Source: Lyophyllum atratum (taxonomy: Eukaryota > Basidiomycota > Agaricomycetes > Agaricales > Lyophyllaceae). Taken from it: 64,000 nt of DNA. The stretch covers positions 62,001 to 126,000 of the forward strand of contig JACGCN010000008.1 of the NCBI GenBank assembly GCA_014905825.1, given 5' to 3'. The notes below the pieces were generated by a model. It saw only the letters and a program-made list of their open reading frames with translations. It was not told where the DNA came from and searched no databases. Shown one piece after another: positions 1 through 11,879 of the stretch. The stretch's first letter is position 1, and every line of letters starts with the position of its first letter. A program made the translations under genes and the position numbers.

Positions 1-3000
1 GCACCGCTGAAACACGCGAAGTTTACGAACTCATCCTTTCTTCTGTCCACACTGCACTTGGCGACCAGGCCCAGGACATTGTGCGCAGCGCTGCCGACAC
101 CGTGTTGGAGACGCTCAAGAACGAGAATATGAAGGACTTCGACAAAAAGAAAGAAATCGAGGAGGTTCTTGGGAACGTGTCGAACGAGCATTTCTCTCAG
201 CTTGTTAGTCTGGCGAAGAAGATCACAGATTATGGTGCTGAGGATGAGACGATGGTGGATCCCGACATGGAGCGGAAGGATGCTGAAATTGATGACGAGG
301 TCGGTGTTGCCGTCGTCTTTGACGAAGAGGAGCAGGAAGAGGAGGATGAGGAAGGGTTTGAGATCAGGGAGGAGTCGGAGGATGAAGAGGAAGAAAAGGA
401 GGCGCCAGAGGGACCAGGAGAAGAGGCAGAGGAGAGTGATGATGAGATGGTGATAGGTGGCGACTCATCCCAAGTCAGAGCTGCGAAAACGGACCAAGAC
501 ATCGTCTCTCCTCATTTTATCGACGGCTTCTGGGTCCAACGGCAGATCTCAGAAATTTACCCTGACCCCGTCACTGCCGCCGACAAAGCTGCCTCCGTTC
601 TATCCATTCTCGGGTCGGAATCAAGTCTGCGCGACGTCGAGAACCAGCTTATGGAGCTCTTTGAGTACCAAAGCTTCCATATCATCACCAAGTTCCTCAA
701 GAACCGCGATGTCATCGTCTGGTGTACCAAGCTCATGCGCAGCGACGCCGACGAGCGTGTCAATGTCGAGGTTGCTATGCGGGAGAAGGGTGTTGGCTGG
801 ATTCTGCGGGAGCTCGCTGGGGACCGCCAGGCCAAGGCTCGCGACGATGCCATGGACGTTGACCAAAAGCCCGAGGTTCCTAAGACCGCCACCCTCGCGC
901 CGGGCTCGACTGTCCAGCCCAAACGCACGGTCGACCTTGAGAGCATGGCGTTCAGCCAGGGCGGCCATCTCATGTCGAACAAGAAATGCAAACTCCCCGA
1001 CGGTTCTTTCAAACGCGCGAAGAAGGGTTACGAGGAGATTCATGTCCCCGCGCCGAAGCAGAAGCCGCCTGTGGAAGGCGAACTCGTTCCTATAACGGAC
1101 ATGCCTGCCTGGTCACGAGCTGCTTTCACTGTGCCTAAGCTTAATCGGATCCAGAGCAAGCTATACCCCGTTGCTTTTGGGACTGACGAACCTATCCTTC
1201 TATGTGCTCCTACTGGTGCTGGAAAGGTACGCTTGACACTCAAACCCAATATTTATCCTGCTGACGTCCCGATCCTAGACAAACGTTGCCATGCTTACGA
1301 TACTGAATGAGCTCGGGAAGCACCGCGACGAAGAGACCGGCAACTTCGATCTGGATGCGTTCAAGGTTGTCTACGTCGCGCCCATGAAGGCTCTCGTTCA
1401 GGAGATGGTCGGCAACTTTACCGCCCGCCTCAAAGTCTTCGGAATCAAGGTCGGCGAATTGACCGGAGACTCTCAGATGACGAAGCAGCAGATCGCGGAG
1501 ACCCAGATCATCGTCACGACCCCCGAGAAATGGGATGTCATCACACGCAAGAGCACGGACACCAGCTACACGAACCTCGTACGCCTCCTCATCATCGACG
1601 AAATCCATCTACTCCATGACGAGCGTGGACCAGTCCTAGAGAGCGTTGTCGCCCGTACTATCAGGCGGATGGAACAGACTTCCGAGTATGTCCGTCTTGT
1701 CGGTCTTTCCGCGACCCTGCCGAATTACCAGGACGTTGCGACCTTCCTCCGTGTCGACGAGTCGAAGGGGCTGTTCTACTTCGATGCATCGTACAGGCCC
1801 TGTGGACTTCAACAACAGTTCATCGGTGTCACCGAGAAGAAAGCGATCAAGCGGTACCAGATCACCAACGAGGTATGCTACGAGAAGGTTCTCGACCAGG
1901 CGGGGAAAAACCAAACGCTCGTCTTCGTACACTCGCGGAAGGAGACGGCCAAGACAGCGAGGTTCCTACGCGATATGGCCATCGAAAAAGAGACGATCAC
2001 GCAGTTTGTCAAGCCCGACGGGGCGGTTCGCGAGATCCTCACTGAGGAGGCCAATAATGTCAAGGACGCCAACCTGCGCGATCTTCTCCCCTTCGGGTTC
2101 GGTATCCATCATGCGGGGATGACGAGGGAGGACCGTGGGCTCGTGGAGGAGCTGTTCGCCGACGGCTCGGTGCAGGTGCTCGTGTGCACAGCCACGCTTG
2201 CTTGGGGTGTCAATCTCCCCGCACATACGGTTATTATCAAGGGCACGCAGATTTATAACCCGGAGAAGGGTCGCTGGGTCGAGTTGTCGTCCCAGGACGT
2301 GCTGCAGATGCTCGGACGCGCCGGTCGTCCACAGTATGATACGTATGGGGAGGGCATCATCATCACCAACCATTCGGAGCTGCAGTATTACCTGAGCTTG
2401 CTCAACCAGCAGCTCCCCATCGAGTCGCAGTTCGTGTCCAAACTTGCTGACAACTTGAATGCGGAGATTGTGCTGGGTACGATCAGGAATCGCGACGAGG
2501 CTGTGCAATGGTTGGGTTATACCTACCTGTAAGTCACCTATCCTATTTTCTACTGCTTGGGGGTTGACTGGATGTTTTGGATAGCTACGTGCGGATGCTC
2601 AAGTCGCCGGGCCTGTATGGTGTCGGTGTCGACTACCAGGACGATGATCTGGGCTTGATCCAGAAGCGTGCCGACATCATTCATTCGGCCGCTGTGCTGC
2701 TCGAGAAATGCCAGCTCTTGAAGTACGAACGGTCGACTGGGCGGTTCCAAAGCTTGGAGCTGGGCAAGATCGCGTCGCATTATTACGTGACATACAGCTC
2801 GATGATGACCTACAACCAGCATCTCCGCTCAACTATGTCGACATTGGAGCTTCTCAGGGTTTTCGCCTTGTCGAATGAGTTCAAGCTACTTCCGGTATGT
2901 CCTCACGTCTTCGTGTACTGGTGATCTTACTCACTAGTTGTATAGGTTAGACAAGAGGCACGTTGATCTTTCTTGCCTTCCCCTTTCCGAAGCTTACCTC

Positions 3001-6000
3001 TTTCTGCCAATAGGAAAAGCTAGAACTTGCGAAGCTACTCGAACGTGTGCCGATCCCCGTCAAGGAGGGTGTTGAGGAGCCCGCTGCGAAGATCAACGTC
3101 CTTCTCCAGGCATACATCTCGCAGCTCAAGTTGGAAGGTATGTGCATGTCGCCGTATCTCGTACTACATTCATCTGACAAATGGCCTTAGGATTCGTTCT
3201 CCTTGCTGATATGGTGTTTGTTCAGCAGTCAGCTGGACGGTCAGTTGTTTGGCGTGCTATTGCTCTTCTGCGTTGCTCATGCTCGGTCGTCCAGGATTAT
3301 CCGGGCCATGTTCGAAATCTGCCTCAAGCGCGGCTGGGCCGTGCCTGCGAAGTCGGCTCTCGACCTCTGCAAGATGATTGAGAAACGAATGTGAGTTGTG
3401 TTTTCTATTCTATAAAGACATGTCTCTGAGAATACTAGGTGGGGATCGATGACGCCTCTGCGCCAGTTCAAGGGTGTTCCTCCCGAGGTTATCCGGAAGG
3501 CGGAAGGAAAGCAATTCGTACGTTCTTCAACACTTCCGTCACTATGCACACTAATGTTACTTCTAGCCGTGGTACCGTTACTTCGATCTGGTAAGTTTTC
3601 ATGACATGCAGTATAGATTTAAGTCTGACATCACTTCGTCAGAGTCCTCCCGAAATTGGCGAGCTTCTGGGTATTCCTAATGCTGGACGTCTTGTCCACC
3701 GCCTCGTCCACAGTTTCCCAAAGTTACAGTGCGTTGATACTGCTCTAACAAAACTTTTTCCTGACCACTTATCGGTCTAGACTCCAAGCTCAGGTGCAGC
3801 CTATCACGAGGTCACTCCTGCGTATCGATCTCTCTATCGTGCCTGATTTCCGCTGGGATGAGAAGATCCACGGCACAGCAGAGACGTTCCACATCCTTGT
3901 CGAGGACGTGGACGGCGAGATCATCTTGTTCCATGACTCCTTCGTCCTCCGGCAGCGATATGCGGAGGATGAGCACAACGTGACGTTGACTGTCCCGATG
4001 TTCGAGCCTGTACCTCCGAATTACTACATATCCGTCATCTCTGACCGCTGGCTCCATGCCGAAACCCGCCTTCCCATCTCATTCAAGCACCTCATCCTTC
4101 CCGAGAAATTCCCACCTCCCACACCTCTTCTGGATCTGCAATCCTTGCCGTTGTCAGCCCTTCACAACAAGGAGTTTGAGGATCTATATTCGTCTACTAT
4201 CCAGACATTCAACAAAATTCAGACCCAGGTCTTCCAAGCCCTGTATACGTCTGACGAAAATGTATTCATCGGAGCCCCAACGGGAAGCGGGAAAACGATC
4301 TGCGCTGAATTCGCCCTCCTTCGGCTTTGGAGTAAACGCGAGCAGCCTCGCGCAGTCTGCATCGAACCGTACCAGGAGATGGTGGACCAGCGCGTAGCGG
4401 AGTGGAAAGCGAAGTTCTCGAAACTGCAAGGTGGTAAGGAAATTGTCAGCCTAACTGGGGAGATGAGTGCGGATCTTCGTCTCCTGGAAAAGGGCGATGT
4501 TATTGTGTGTACACCCTCGCAGGTTCGTAGCTTGTCTTCCTTTCTAGCTTGGATTGAGTGCTAATATGTTACGACAGTGGGATGTTTTGTCGAGGCGTTG
4601 GCGCCAGCGCAAGAATGTCCAAAATATTGGCCTTCTAATCGCAGATGAGGTGCAGTTGGTTGGAGGGGAAGTTGGTCCTACGTATGAGGTCGTCATCTCC
4701 CGTACGCGGTACGTTTCTGCCCAGACGGAGATCAAGACACGTATCGTTGCTTGCGGAGTTTCGCTGGCTAACGCACGGGATCTTGGCGAATGGATGGGTG
4801 CCCCTTCCCATGCCATCTTCAACTTCTCGCCCAGGTATGTCGTTACACCTTTGCTTTGAATTCCGTGTTGAGCATATCTTTTAGTGCCCGCCCATTGGAC
4901 ATGGACATTCACATACAATCATTCACCATACCCCACTTCCCATCCCTTATGATCGCGATGTCGAAGCCAGCATACCTCGCCATCGTGGAATATTCACCCA
5001 CAAAGCCCGTCATCGTCTTCGTTTCTGACCGCCGGCAATGCCGACTTACTGTCGACGACCTGCTTACACACTGTGCCGCTGACGACAAACCCGATCGGTT
5101 CTTGAACATTGAGTTGGAGGATCTCCAACCTCATCTCGACCATATACGCGATCAAAGCCTCGCTGAAACCCTCAAGCATGGTATTGGCTACTTCCATGAG
5201 GCTCTCGACAAGCAGGACAAGCGGATTGTTCAACGTTTGTTCGAATCCGGAGCCATTCAAGTCCTTGTGGCTTCCAAGGTATGTTTCGTCGACCTTGACC
5301 CGATCTCGGAGTTGAAATTTTGTCTAGGACACTGCTTGGAGTCTTCCTGTCGCGAGCTATTTGGTCATCATCATGGGAGTGCAGTCCTACGAAGGCAAGG
5401 AACATAGGTATATCGACTACCCTGTCATGGATGTGCTCCAGATGATGGGTCGCGCATGTCGACCAAGGGAAGACGAGCGTAGTCGCTGTGTTCTTATGTG
5501 CCAGCAGACACGGAAGGACTTCTACAAGAAGTTCTTAGCCGAAGGCCTTCCGATCGAGTCTCATCTGCCCACTCACCTCCTCCACGACTACTTCCTTGCT
5601 GAGATTGCTGTCAAGACCATCGAAAACAAGCAAGACGCGATGGTAAGGCTTTGTTACCTCGTCAGCGAACCGTTCTGACCGTATATTGTAGGATATCCTG
5701 ACCTGGACGTACTTCTACCGACGCATGACCCAAAATCCGAATTACTACAATCTTCATAACGTCAGTCATCAAGCCCTCTCTGACCACCTCTCCGAACTCG
5801 TCGAGAACACCTTGAGCGATCTCGTCAACTCTAAGTGCATTTCCATTGGTAAGTCATCGTCCTATATCTAGCCTTCAACAATTCTCATGTTTGTACAGAG
5901 GACGAGATGGATGTGTCCGCGCTCAATCTTGGTATGATTGCCGCATACTACAACATATCTTGTGAGTTTCTAGCCCTTAACACTGGTCAGCCACACTCAA

Positions 6001-7089
6001 CGTTCCTTTGTCAGATGTTACCGTGGAGGTGTACACACTCTCACTGAAAGAGCGTACTAAGCTCAAGGGTCTCCTGGAGGTCGTATCGTCTTCGGCCGAA
6101 TTCGAGAACATTCCCATCCGTCGGCATGAAGAATCGCTACTTCGTCGGATCTACGATCGTGTCCCTGTCAAGCTGGATAATGCCGACTTCGAAGCACCCC
6201 ATTTCAAGACGTTCCTCCTCCTACAAGCTCATTTCTCCCGTTTGCAACTCCCAGCAGACCTCGCGGCTGACCAGGTGCTCGTCCTTGAGAAGGTCCTTAA
6301 CCTGTTGTCTGCTTGTGTCGATGTTATGTCCTCGAATGCTTGGCTGAGCGCCTTAGGTGCCATGGATCTCTCTCAGATGTGTGTACAGGCCATGTGGGAG
6401 ACGGATTCCCCTTTGAAACAGATTCCTCACTTCGAGCCTGATGTACGTTCCGTCTTCTCCTTTAGTGATCTCGGCTCATACTTGAATTTCAATAGGTCGT
6501 TAAACGCTGCAAGGATGCTGGTGTTGAGTCCGTCTATGACGTCATGGAAATGGAGGATGAGAAGCGGAATGAGCTGCTGCAGATGACCCCGGCGCAGATG
6601 TAAGCCACTACCCCCCCATTTCTATCGCACGTACTAATCCTAGTTGCTAGGCGTGATGTTGCTACGTTCGTGAACTCCTACCCCACCCTTGACGTCACGC
6701 ACGAGCTCGTCAAAGGGGAGTACACCGCCGGAGCACCTATCATCCTTCAAGTTGCACTGGCACGGGATGTGGACGAAGACGATACTGAAGGCGACGATCA
6801 GAACGTGGTTGCGCCCTTCTACCCATCCAAGAAAATGGCCAACTGGTGGCTCGTTGTCGGCGACTCGAACAGCCGCCAGCTCCTCGTCATCAAGCGGGTC
6901 ACCGTGACTAAGAGTCTTGCAGTCAAGCTCGAATTCACGCTGCCTAAGGGCACCCATTCTCTGAAGCTCTATGTCATCTGCGATTCGTATATTGGCGCGG
7001 ATCATGACATTGCGCTTGAGCCTATTGATGTTGCTGAGGGCGAGGAGAGTGATAGCGATGAGGACATGGAGAGCGGGGATGAGGAATAG
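1..7089 (+). CDS. BRR2: Pre-mRNA-splicing helicase Brr2 (U5 snRNP 200 kDa helicase), 5' partial
   Basis: Ski2-like RNA helicase that unwinds U4/U6 snRNA during spliceosome activation in the nucleus. The frame is open from base 3, so the first ~100 residues lie off the window. Nineteen exons join in frame to 2050 codons plus stop TAG at 7087-7089. Introns: 1227-1278, 2529-2584, 2895-2945, 2958-3013 (GC-AG), 3138-3190, 3240-3294, 3391-3438, 3518-3566, 3591-3642, 3729-3780, 4523-4577, 4835-4884, 5279-5327, 5643-5691, 5849-5898, 5962-6014, 6443-6495, 6600-6650. Visible order: acidic N-terminal region, helicase cassette 1 (Walker A APTGAGKT split by intron 1; DEIH box near visible residue 515), Sec63-type region, cassette 2 (APTGSGKT near residue 1250, DEVQ near 1355), second Sec63-type region, acidic tail. 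Cassette 2 has DEVQ in place of DExH and CGVS in motif III, which suits the known non-catalytic regulatory role of that cassette. The family is usually about 2100-2200 residues. Confidence 0.97.
2946..2957 (+). other. 12-nt microexon of BRR2 followed by a GC-AG intron (2958-3013)
   Basis: Twelve bases encode Val-Arg-Gln-Glu, and the next exon continues Glu-Lys-Leu-Glu-Leu. As I recall the family, metazoan Brr2 has V-R-E-E-E-K-L-E-L at this point, so the four residues are expected. The upstream intron is ordinary (GTATGT...ATAG). The downstream intron starts GCACGT and ends CCAATAG, a GC-AG intron; no GT donor nearby keeps the frame. Skipping the microexon would also keep the frame and remove exactly four residues. 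Confidence 0.75.
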
Positions 7090-7297
7090 AGGCTTGGTTC
7101 TCTCTGATGAGGCTTATATTGTACTCGATGATCATCTGTATCTGTAGTTTCTTGTAATTGCTTTTTTTTTGCTGCTATATATCTTCTGTCTTCTAACGAA
7201 CACGACATGGTGACATGCAAGAAATTATGTACATGTATCGTTGTATGGTCCGAGATACGCAACCCCACGTCGAGGCATGGCTGTCTACGTCGGGATG

Positions 7298-8746
7298 TCA
7301 TGGACGTGTGATCGCGTACAGGCCATCTGTATCCAGCTCCCCTTGCTTGACTTGCTCAAGGAGCTGCTTTAACACAGCGAACAGCTGTATTTTTTCGGGT
7401 TTCTGGTGTACTGACGTCATAAGGGAATGGTTAACAAAACATACCACCGAACCATACCTGTGGTATAACAACCCTGGCAGAGCTACTTGGCAGGGCGTAG
7501 AATAGAGTTTCGCGGGGACCTGCGTCACTGTTTGTCAATCCATGATAGGGAAATTCGCCTGCGTATGGGTATGGGCTCACCGATAGCGCGACTATGAGAG
7601 TCACTATATACGAGTTTGTAAGATTGCAGGCCTGTTGTAGACGTCGCGACTTTAACGCCTTGGAATTTCTGCAGAATGGCGTGAGAAGTTGTTAAGTTGG
7701 GGAGGATGAAAGTACAGACCTTGGGTAGACTCAGTTGTTTCTGTGCTGTCTTCGCTATGTCTAATCCTATGAAACAGAGTATCCGTGGACGATAGAGAGC
7801 AACCTTAGCGAGAAGTGTGGGAACACCAGCAGTCTGCTCATCTGCGGAGAGTTCATTTTGCTAGTCGTGCCTTCAGCTGATTGAATCATGGATATCGAAT
7901 GGGGGCGTACCTCAGCAGTTGGGCGATCAACCAGATTTGTCTGCAGCAGATTGAGGCTTCTGAGCTACGACCATGAGCACGAGAAAACGTACCAATCCTA
8001 GTGAGAAGCGTTTGGGTAACGTGTGGTCCTCTTCGGGTTTGAGCTTGGCAGGAGTGAAGCCTAGAAGATAGTGGGTAAACGCTTCGAGCTATGTCGTTCA
8101 ATGCAGAACGCCACCTGACTGGTGTAGGCAGGACCAAAAATGGTTTGTCGGGTGGCCAAAGTGGTGGCCAATCTCTGCGGACTTCTGTCCAGGACTGTAA
8201 ATATAGTAAAGTCAATAAATGTCAAACATGGTACAAGCCCCAGCAGTATTGACTTGATACCACAGAAAACCACTAAAATGAATCTTGGTAAATATAATGT
8301 TACTGATTCGGCTATGAGTACGCACCGTCCAGACCTTCTGCCAAGTGATCCTGTAATTCGCGAAGATGCGCGTACGTCTCTGGGGAAGCATATCCACGAG
8401 GCTCGACCTGTTTTTTCCTCGGGGACGCAGACGCACGCGTTTCAGATCGTTTTCTCTTCCTAGAAGAGGGCCCAGGAGTCCTAGTGATTGAAGGTTCCTC
8501 CTTCACGTCCAGGGCAGTCTGTGAAGCAAGAATTTCGAGGTTTAGGTTAGGTGACTTGGGCGAACGTTTCATGCTCTCTCCTTTCGACTCTGAGCGACGT
8601 GGAGTTGTTTGACCACTGGCATTTCCCGCGTCTGGAACGAATGCAAAAGATGCGAGAGACGCCCGAAAGCCAGACAGCACCGTGGATGTTGACACTTCGG
8701 TAGAAATGCCGTTTGGATCATGTTGCTCGTCGTGACTTTGGTTCAT
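7298..8746 (-). CDS. TDG/MUG-family mismatch-specific uracil/thymine-DNA glycosylase
   Basis: Monofunctional DNA glycosylase of the UDG superfamily that removes thymine or uracil from G mismatches in nuclear DNA. Nine exons (8326-8746, 8254-8272, 8115-8194, 7993-8060, 7911-7940, 7720-7860, 7581-7668, 7458-7519, 7298-7402) total 1014 nt, giving 337 residues in one continuous frame. The first ~125 residues are a Ser/Pro/Lys-rich disordered tail. The catalytic core opens with VVFCGINPGQKSAEIGHHF, which carries the motif-A Asn of this family near residue 147. TNLVDRPTAE and YRPRILCF follow, and the late LFYALPSSSAR matches the insertion/minor-groove loop. Exon 2 is only 19 nt. The gene converges with BRR2, with 208 bp between stop codons. 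It is recognisably TDG/MUG rather than UNG; I cannot tell which lesions it prefers. Confidence 0.93.
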
Positions 8747-9189
8747 TGTAGTGACTTGTGAATGGAGGTTCTGACTTTTCAGTTCTGCTCATGGATAGAT
8801 TGCCATTTGATGAACGAGACCCTTGCGCATGAGGTAGAGACTAGAGTGGACCTGAGCCGTAGGGGTTCGGAATCGAGGGTAGGGAGGCGTGCTTACATAA
8901 ACTGAGCACGCTGTAGAAAACTTGAAGCCGCCAGTGACAGAAGCAAAGTAGCCTCAAGGAACGCTTTCCATTAGCTACTCCACATGCCATTGTTTAATCG
9001 GGACTCAGGTTCTCTGTGACCTATGATAATGTCTTCATTTGATGTGTACAGCCAAAACTTTTGTATTTGATTGGCGTGATGGCAATGCTAGATACAACAA
9101 GGATACAATTTGCCCAAGGTAGTTTGTACACAAAACCCAAATCCCTTTGCATAGATATACAATTTCTCTTCTCAACGTCTCGTCCACGA
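8747..9189. other. Intergenic: upstream of the DNA glycosylase, downstream of the fungalysin
   Basis: Both neighbours are on the minus strand, so this 443-bp stretch holds the glycosylase promoter and the fungalysin 3' flank. I see no convincing ORF, RNA gene or repeat here and no clear TATA box. Confidence 0.5.
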
Positions 9190-11791
9190 TTAGCAACCTG
9201 TGGGGACAGCGGAGCTGTCGTTGTAGTTGGCGGCGCCGACACCGAGACCACGGCTGGCAAAGGCTTTCCAGAGAGTGCACTTGTTAGCACCTCCGTATCT
9301 GTTGACATCAGCCTGGATCCAGGCATCACGGGCAGACACGACTATGAAGTTCGTTGAGTAACACGGTCAGGATAGACTTCCGGTGAACCTACATGTGGGG
9401 TTGCAAGGCTGGAGGGCGAGGGCATCGATGAAGAGATGCAAGAAGACGACGTTGCCCTCCGTGCCGTTGGGGTTGGTGCGGGCGGTGGCGGACCATCCGT
9501 GTGCGGTGACGAGGGAAGCGTAGACATTGTGGAGGAGGTTGGCCCAGACCTCACCGATGTCTATTGGAGAAAGAACGGGTCAGCCTAGGCAAAAGACAGG
9601 AATATCTGTCCATTGCTTACTGTGGACTTCGTTAAGAGCTTTGATGCTCGAGTAACGGAGGGGGTTGACAGAGCTGTGAGAAGGAACGAGATGAGATCGC
9701 TACCGTGCGAGAGTCAGGAGGTACATACGCGGAAGTAGAGTAGGGGTAGTTGCGGATACCGGTGGGGTCGTTGACCACGTATTGGCCCATGACGTAGTCG
9801 GGCACTGAGCTCGAAGTGTGCTCGGTCCATCTGTGTCCTATGTCAGAAGAGTGAAGCAGTTTATGCATCGGGATCAACTCACTCAGCCATGGCATCGGAC
9901 CATCCCTCTCCCATGCCTCCAGCCTCAGTGGTCTGCAAGCATCTACCACTTCCACCACCAGTCATGCGGTTGGTGATTCCGTGGGTGTACTCGTGGATGA
10001 CGATGTCGTTCTCGAGGGCACCGTCACGCTGGGGCTACATTAATAGGTAAGTCAGCGGCAAGCATATCCTCTGGCCAACGGCTACATACTGAAGTATAAG
10101 TCCACAAGAACATCCCTGTGAATCTGTGAGCATGCTTTCCATTTGGCAAACCAATCGACACGCACTCATGTGTCCTGATTGACCACTGATCGAAGGCAAG
10201 CACGTCAGCATACGAAGATGGGTGAGCGAATAGGTTCTTACTCAGGGGGTGTGGAGAAGTCGGCGTTGTTGGTGCCGGCAGAGTCCTGAACGGAGATGGT
10301 GACACGGTCATTGCCTGAACCGCCCTTGCCCAAGTTGTTGGTCTGGAAGTTGAACGCGGACTCAGTGAAGCCGTAGCTAAAAGGTGGTGTGAGAAAAATT
10401 AGAGAAGAGAGGTCAGAAGCGCGACAACGGACCGGTAAGAGAAGTCGTGGATGGTGTTGCCGAGGTAGAAGGCGTTGACGCGGGCTGCGTGGACGTTGGC
10501 GGTGGTGGTGGGGGCAGTTGACGGCGATTGAGGGTAGATGAAGTTCAAAACGGACGAGGATTGGGGGGTGGTCGCCGATGTGGAGCTCTTGTAAGACAGG
10601 ATGTTGTTTCCGCTAAAATGGCGGACTTAGCCCGATGTTTTCGGAGGAATTCTTCTACTCAGTACTTACTCAGTGGCACTGGAATCAAACATCAGAAAGT
10701 CGTAAGAACGGTTGCAGAAAGGTCTACTCACGTCGTGCTGGTTGTTCCGGTAGAGTGCCAGCCGTTGGGAGATGCGGTGGTGTCTTGGGGGTCGGTGATG
10801 GTCTGGAAGCCTTGCGTCGGGACTTCCGAGGTAATGGGAACAACGAGGTACTACCAAGTGCATTATATCAGCATGTTTCTAAAAACATCCGGAGGCTGCA
10901 GAGACTTACTGAGGCCTGAGTGACGAAGTCTGTGATCGACGCAAGCTCTCCGGAGTGGGCATCGACGAAGGCCTGGTACCAGGTGCCGGCGGCCTCGTTC
11001 TGGATCTGGATGACGTGGGTCAGGACGACGGAACCATCATCCTTAGCGAGGTATTCGAGTGTGGTGGGGTGCTGGTTGTATTTTCCGTCAAGGGCCTGCT
11101 CGGCCTTTGTGATGGCTTCATCTGCGGAAACGGTGGGCGTCGAGGCAGCGATGCTCTCTACAATTAGAAACAGTCAGGGTTGTTCCGAGTACTAAAATAG
11201 AAGGGGACGAACTGGGCTTGACGAAAGAGGAACCGAACGCGACGACCTGATGGAAGATTAGATGAATTGTGGTGCCGATATGGAAAAAGCGCATGCCTTG
11301 TTCTCATGGTTATAGGCGATGTTGGCAACTGCGTTGGCAAAGGGAATGCCATCCTTTTTGACAGAGTCAGTTGAAGTCATCATAGTGATACCATGTACGA
11401 CATACATGAACTTGGGTGACGTAGGCGTGCTTAGCAGACTCGGCTGAGTACCCAGTGCGGTATTTGATCGTGTTCGATTTAACCTTGAGGTGTGACTCGA
11501 CGAAGGAGACACTGGCGCCTTCGAGGTCGGAGTCGGCGCGCCTCGACAGGGGGTGGTCAATACCTGCGCCAAAGGTCTGCGAACGTCAGCACAGCGCCTT
11601 ATAAGCGGATGAAGAGGGTTTACCTCGTACGACGAGGAAGGGTGGAAGGCCTCGACTTTCAGTCCACGACCAACAATCCTTGTGCTGTGAGTGGCGTGCT
11701 TGGACTCTGACGGGATCGCGAAGGCCGACGAAACCGACGCGTAAGCGATCGCGAGGAAGACAGAGGTGAAGAACTTGTTAAAAGCGACCAT
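9190..11791 (-). CDS. Fungalysin, secreted zinc metalloprotease (M36)
   Basis: Extracellular metallo-endopeptidase made as a preproprotein. It starts with a clear signal peptide ([20 protein letters not shown], cleavage probably after the following SSAFA). An FTP-type propeptide comes next; fragments [19 protein letters not shown] and [15 protein letters not shown] are typical of it. The catalytic zinc site [14 protein letters not shown] is read at about 10020-9955, and the downstream zinc-ligand region [14 protein letters not shown] at about 9935-9890. The last exon ends in [12 protein letters not shown] with TAA at 9190-9192. The gene contains many ~50-bp introns. Its span suits the ~600-residue length usual for the family. 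Fungalysins are known from saprotrophs and pathogens for protein-nitrogen scavenging; nothing here shows which applies. I did not fix every splice site. Confidence 0.93.
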
Positions 11792-11865
11792 TGTTAAGAC
11801 AAGGGATGATAGGTGAGTAATCCGGGGATGGGAGAACCTGAAATTTGGTCACCCCCATCGTAGGA

Positions 11866-11873
11866 CTTTATAG
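11866..11873 (-). promoter_or_regulatory. Putative TATA box of the fungalysin gene
   Basis: On the minus strand the sequence CTATAAAG lies about 75 bp upstream of the fungalysin ATG, a normal distance for a secreted, inducible fungal enzyme. This is a motif match only. Confidence 0.45.
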
Positions 11874-11879
11874 GTTTTG

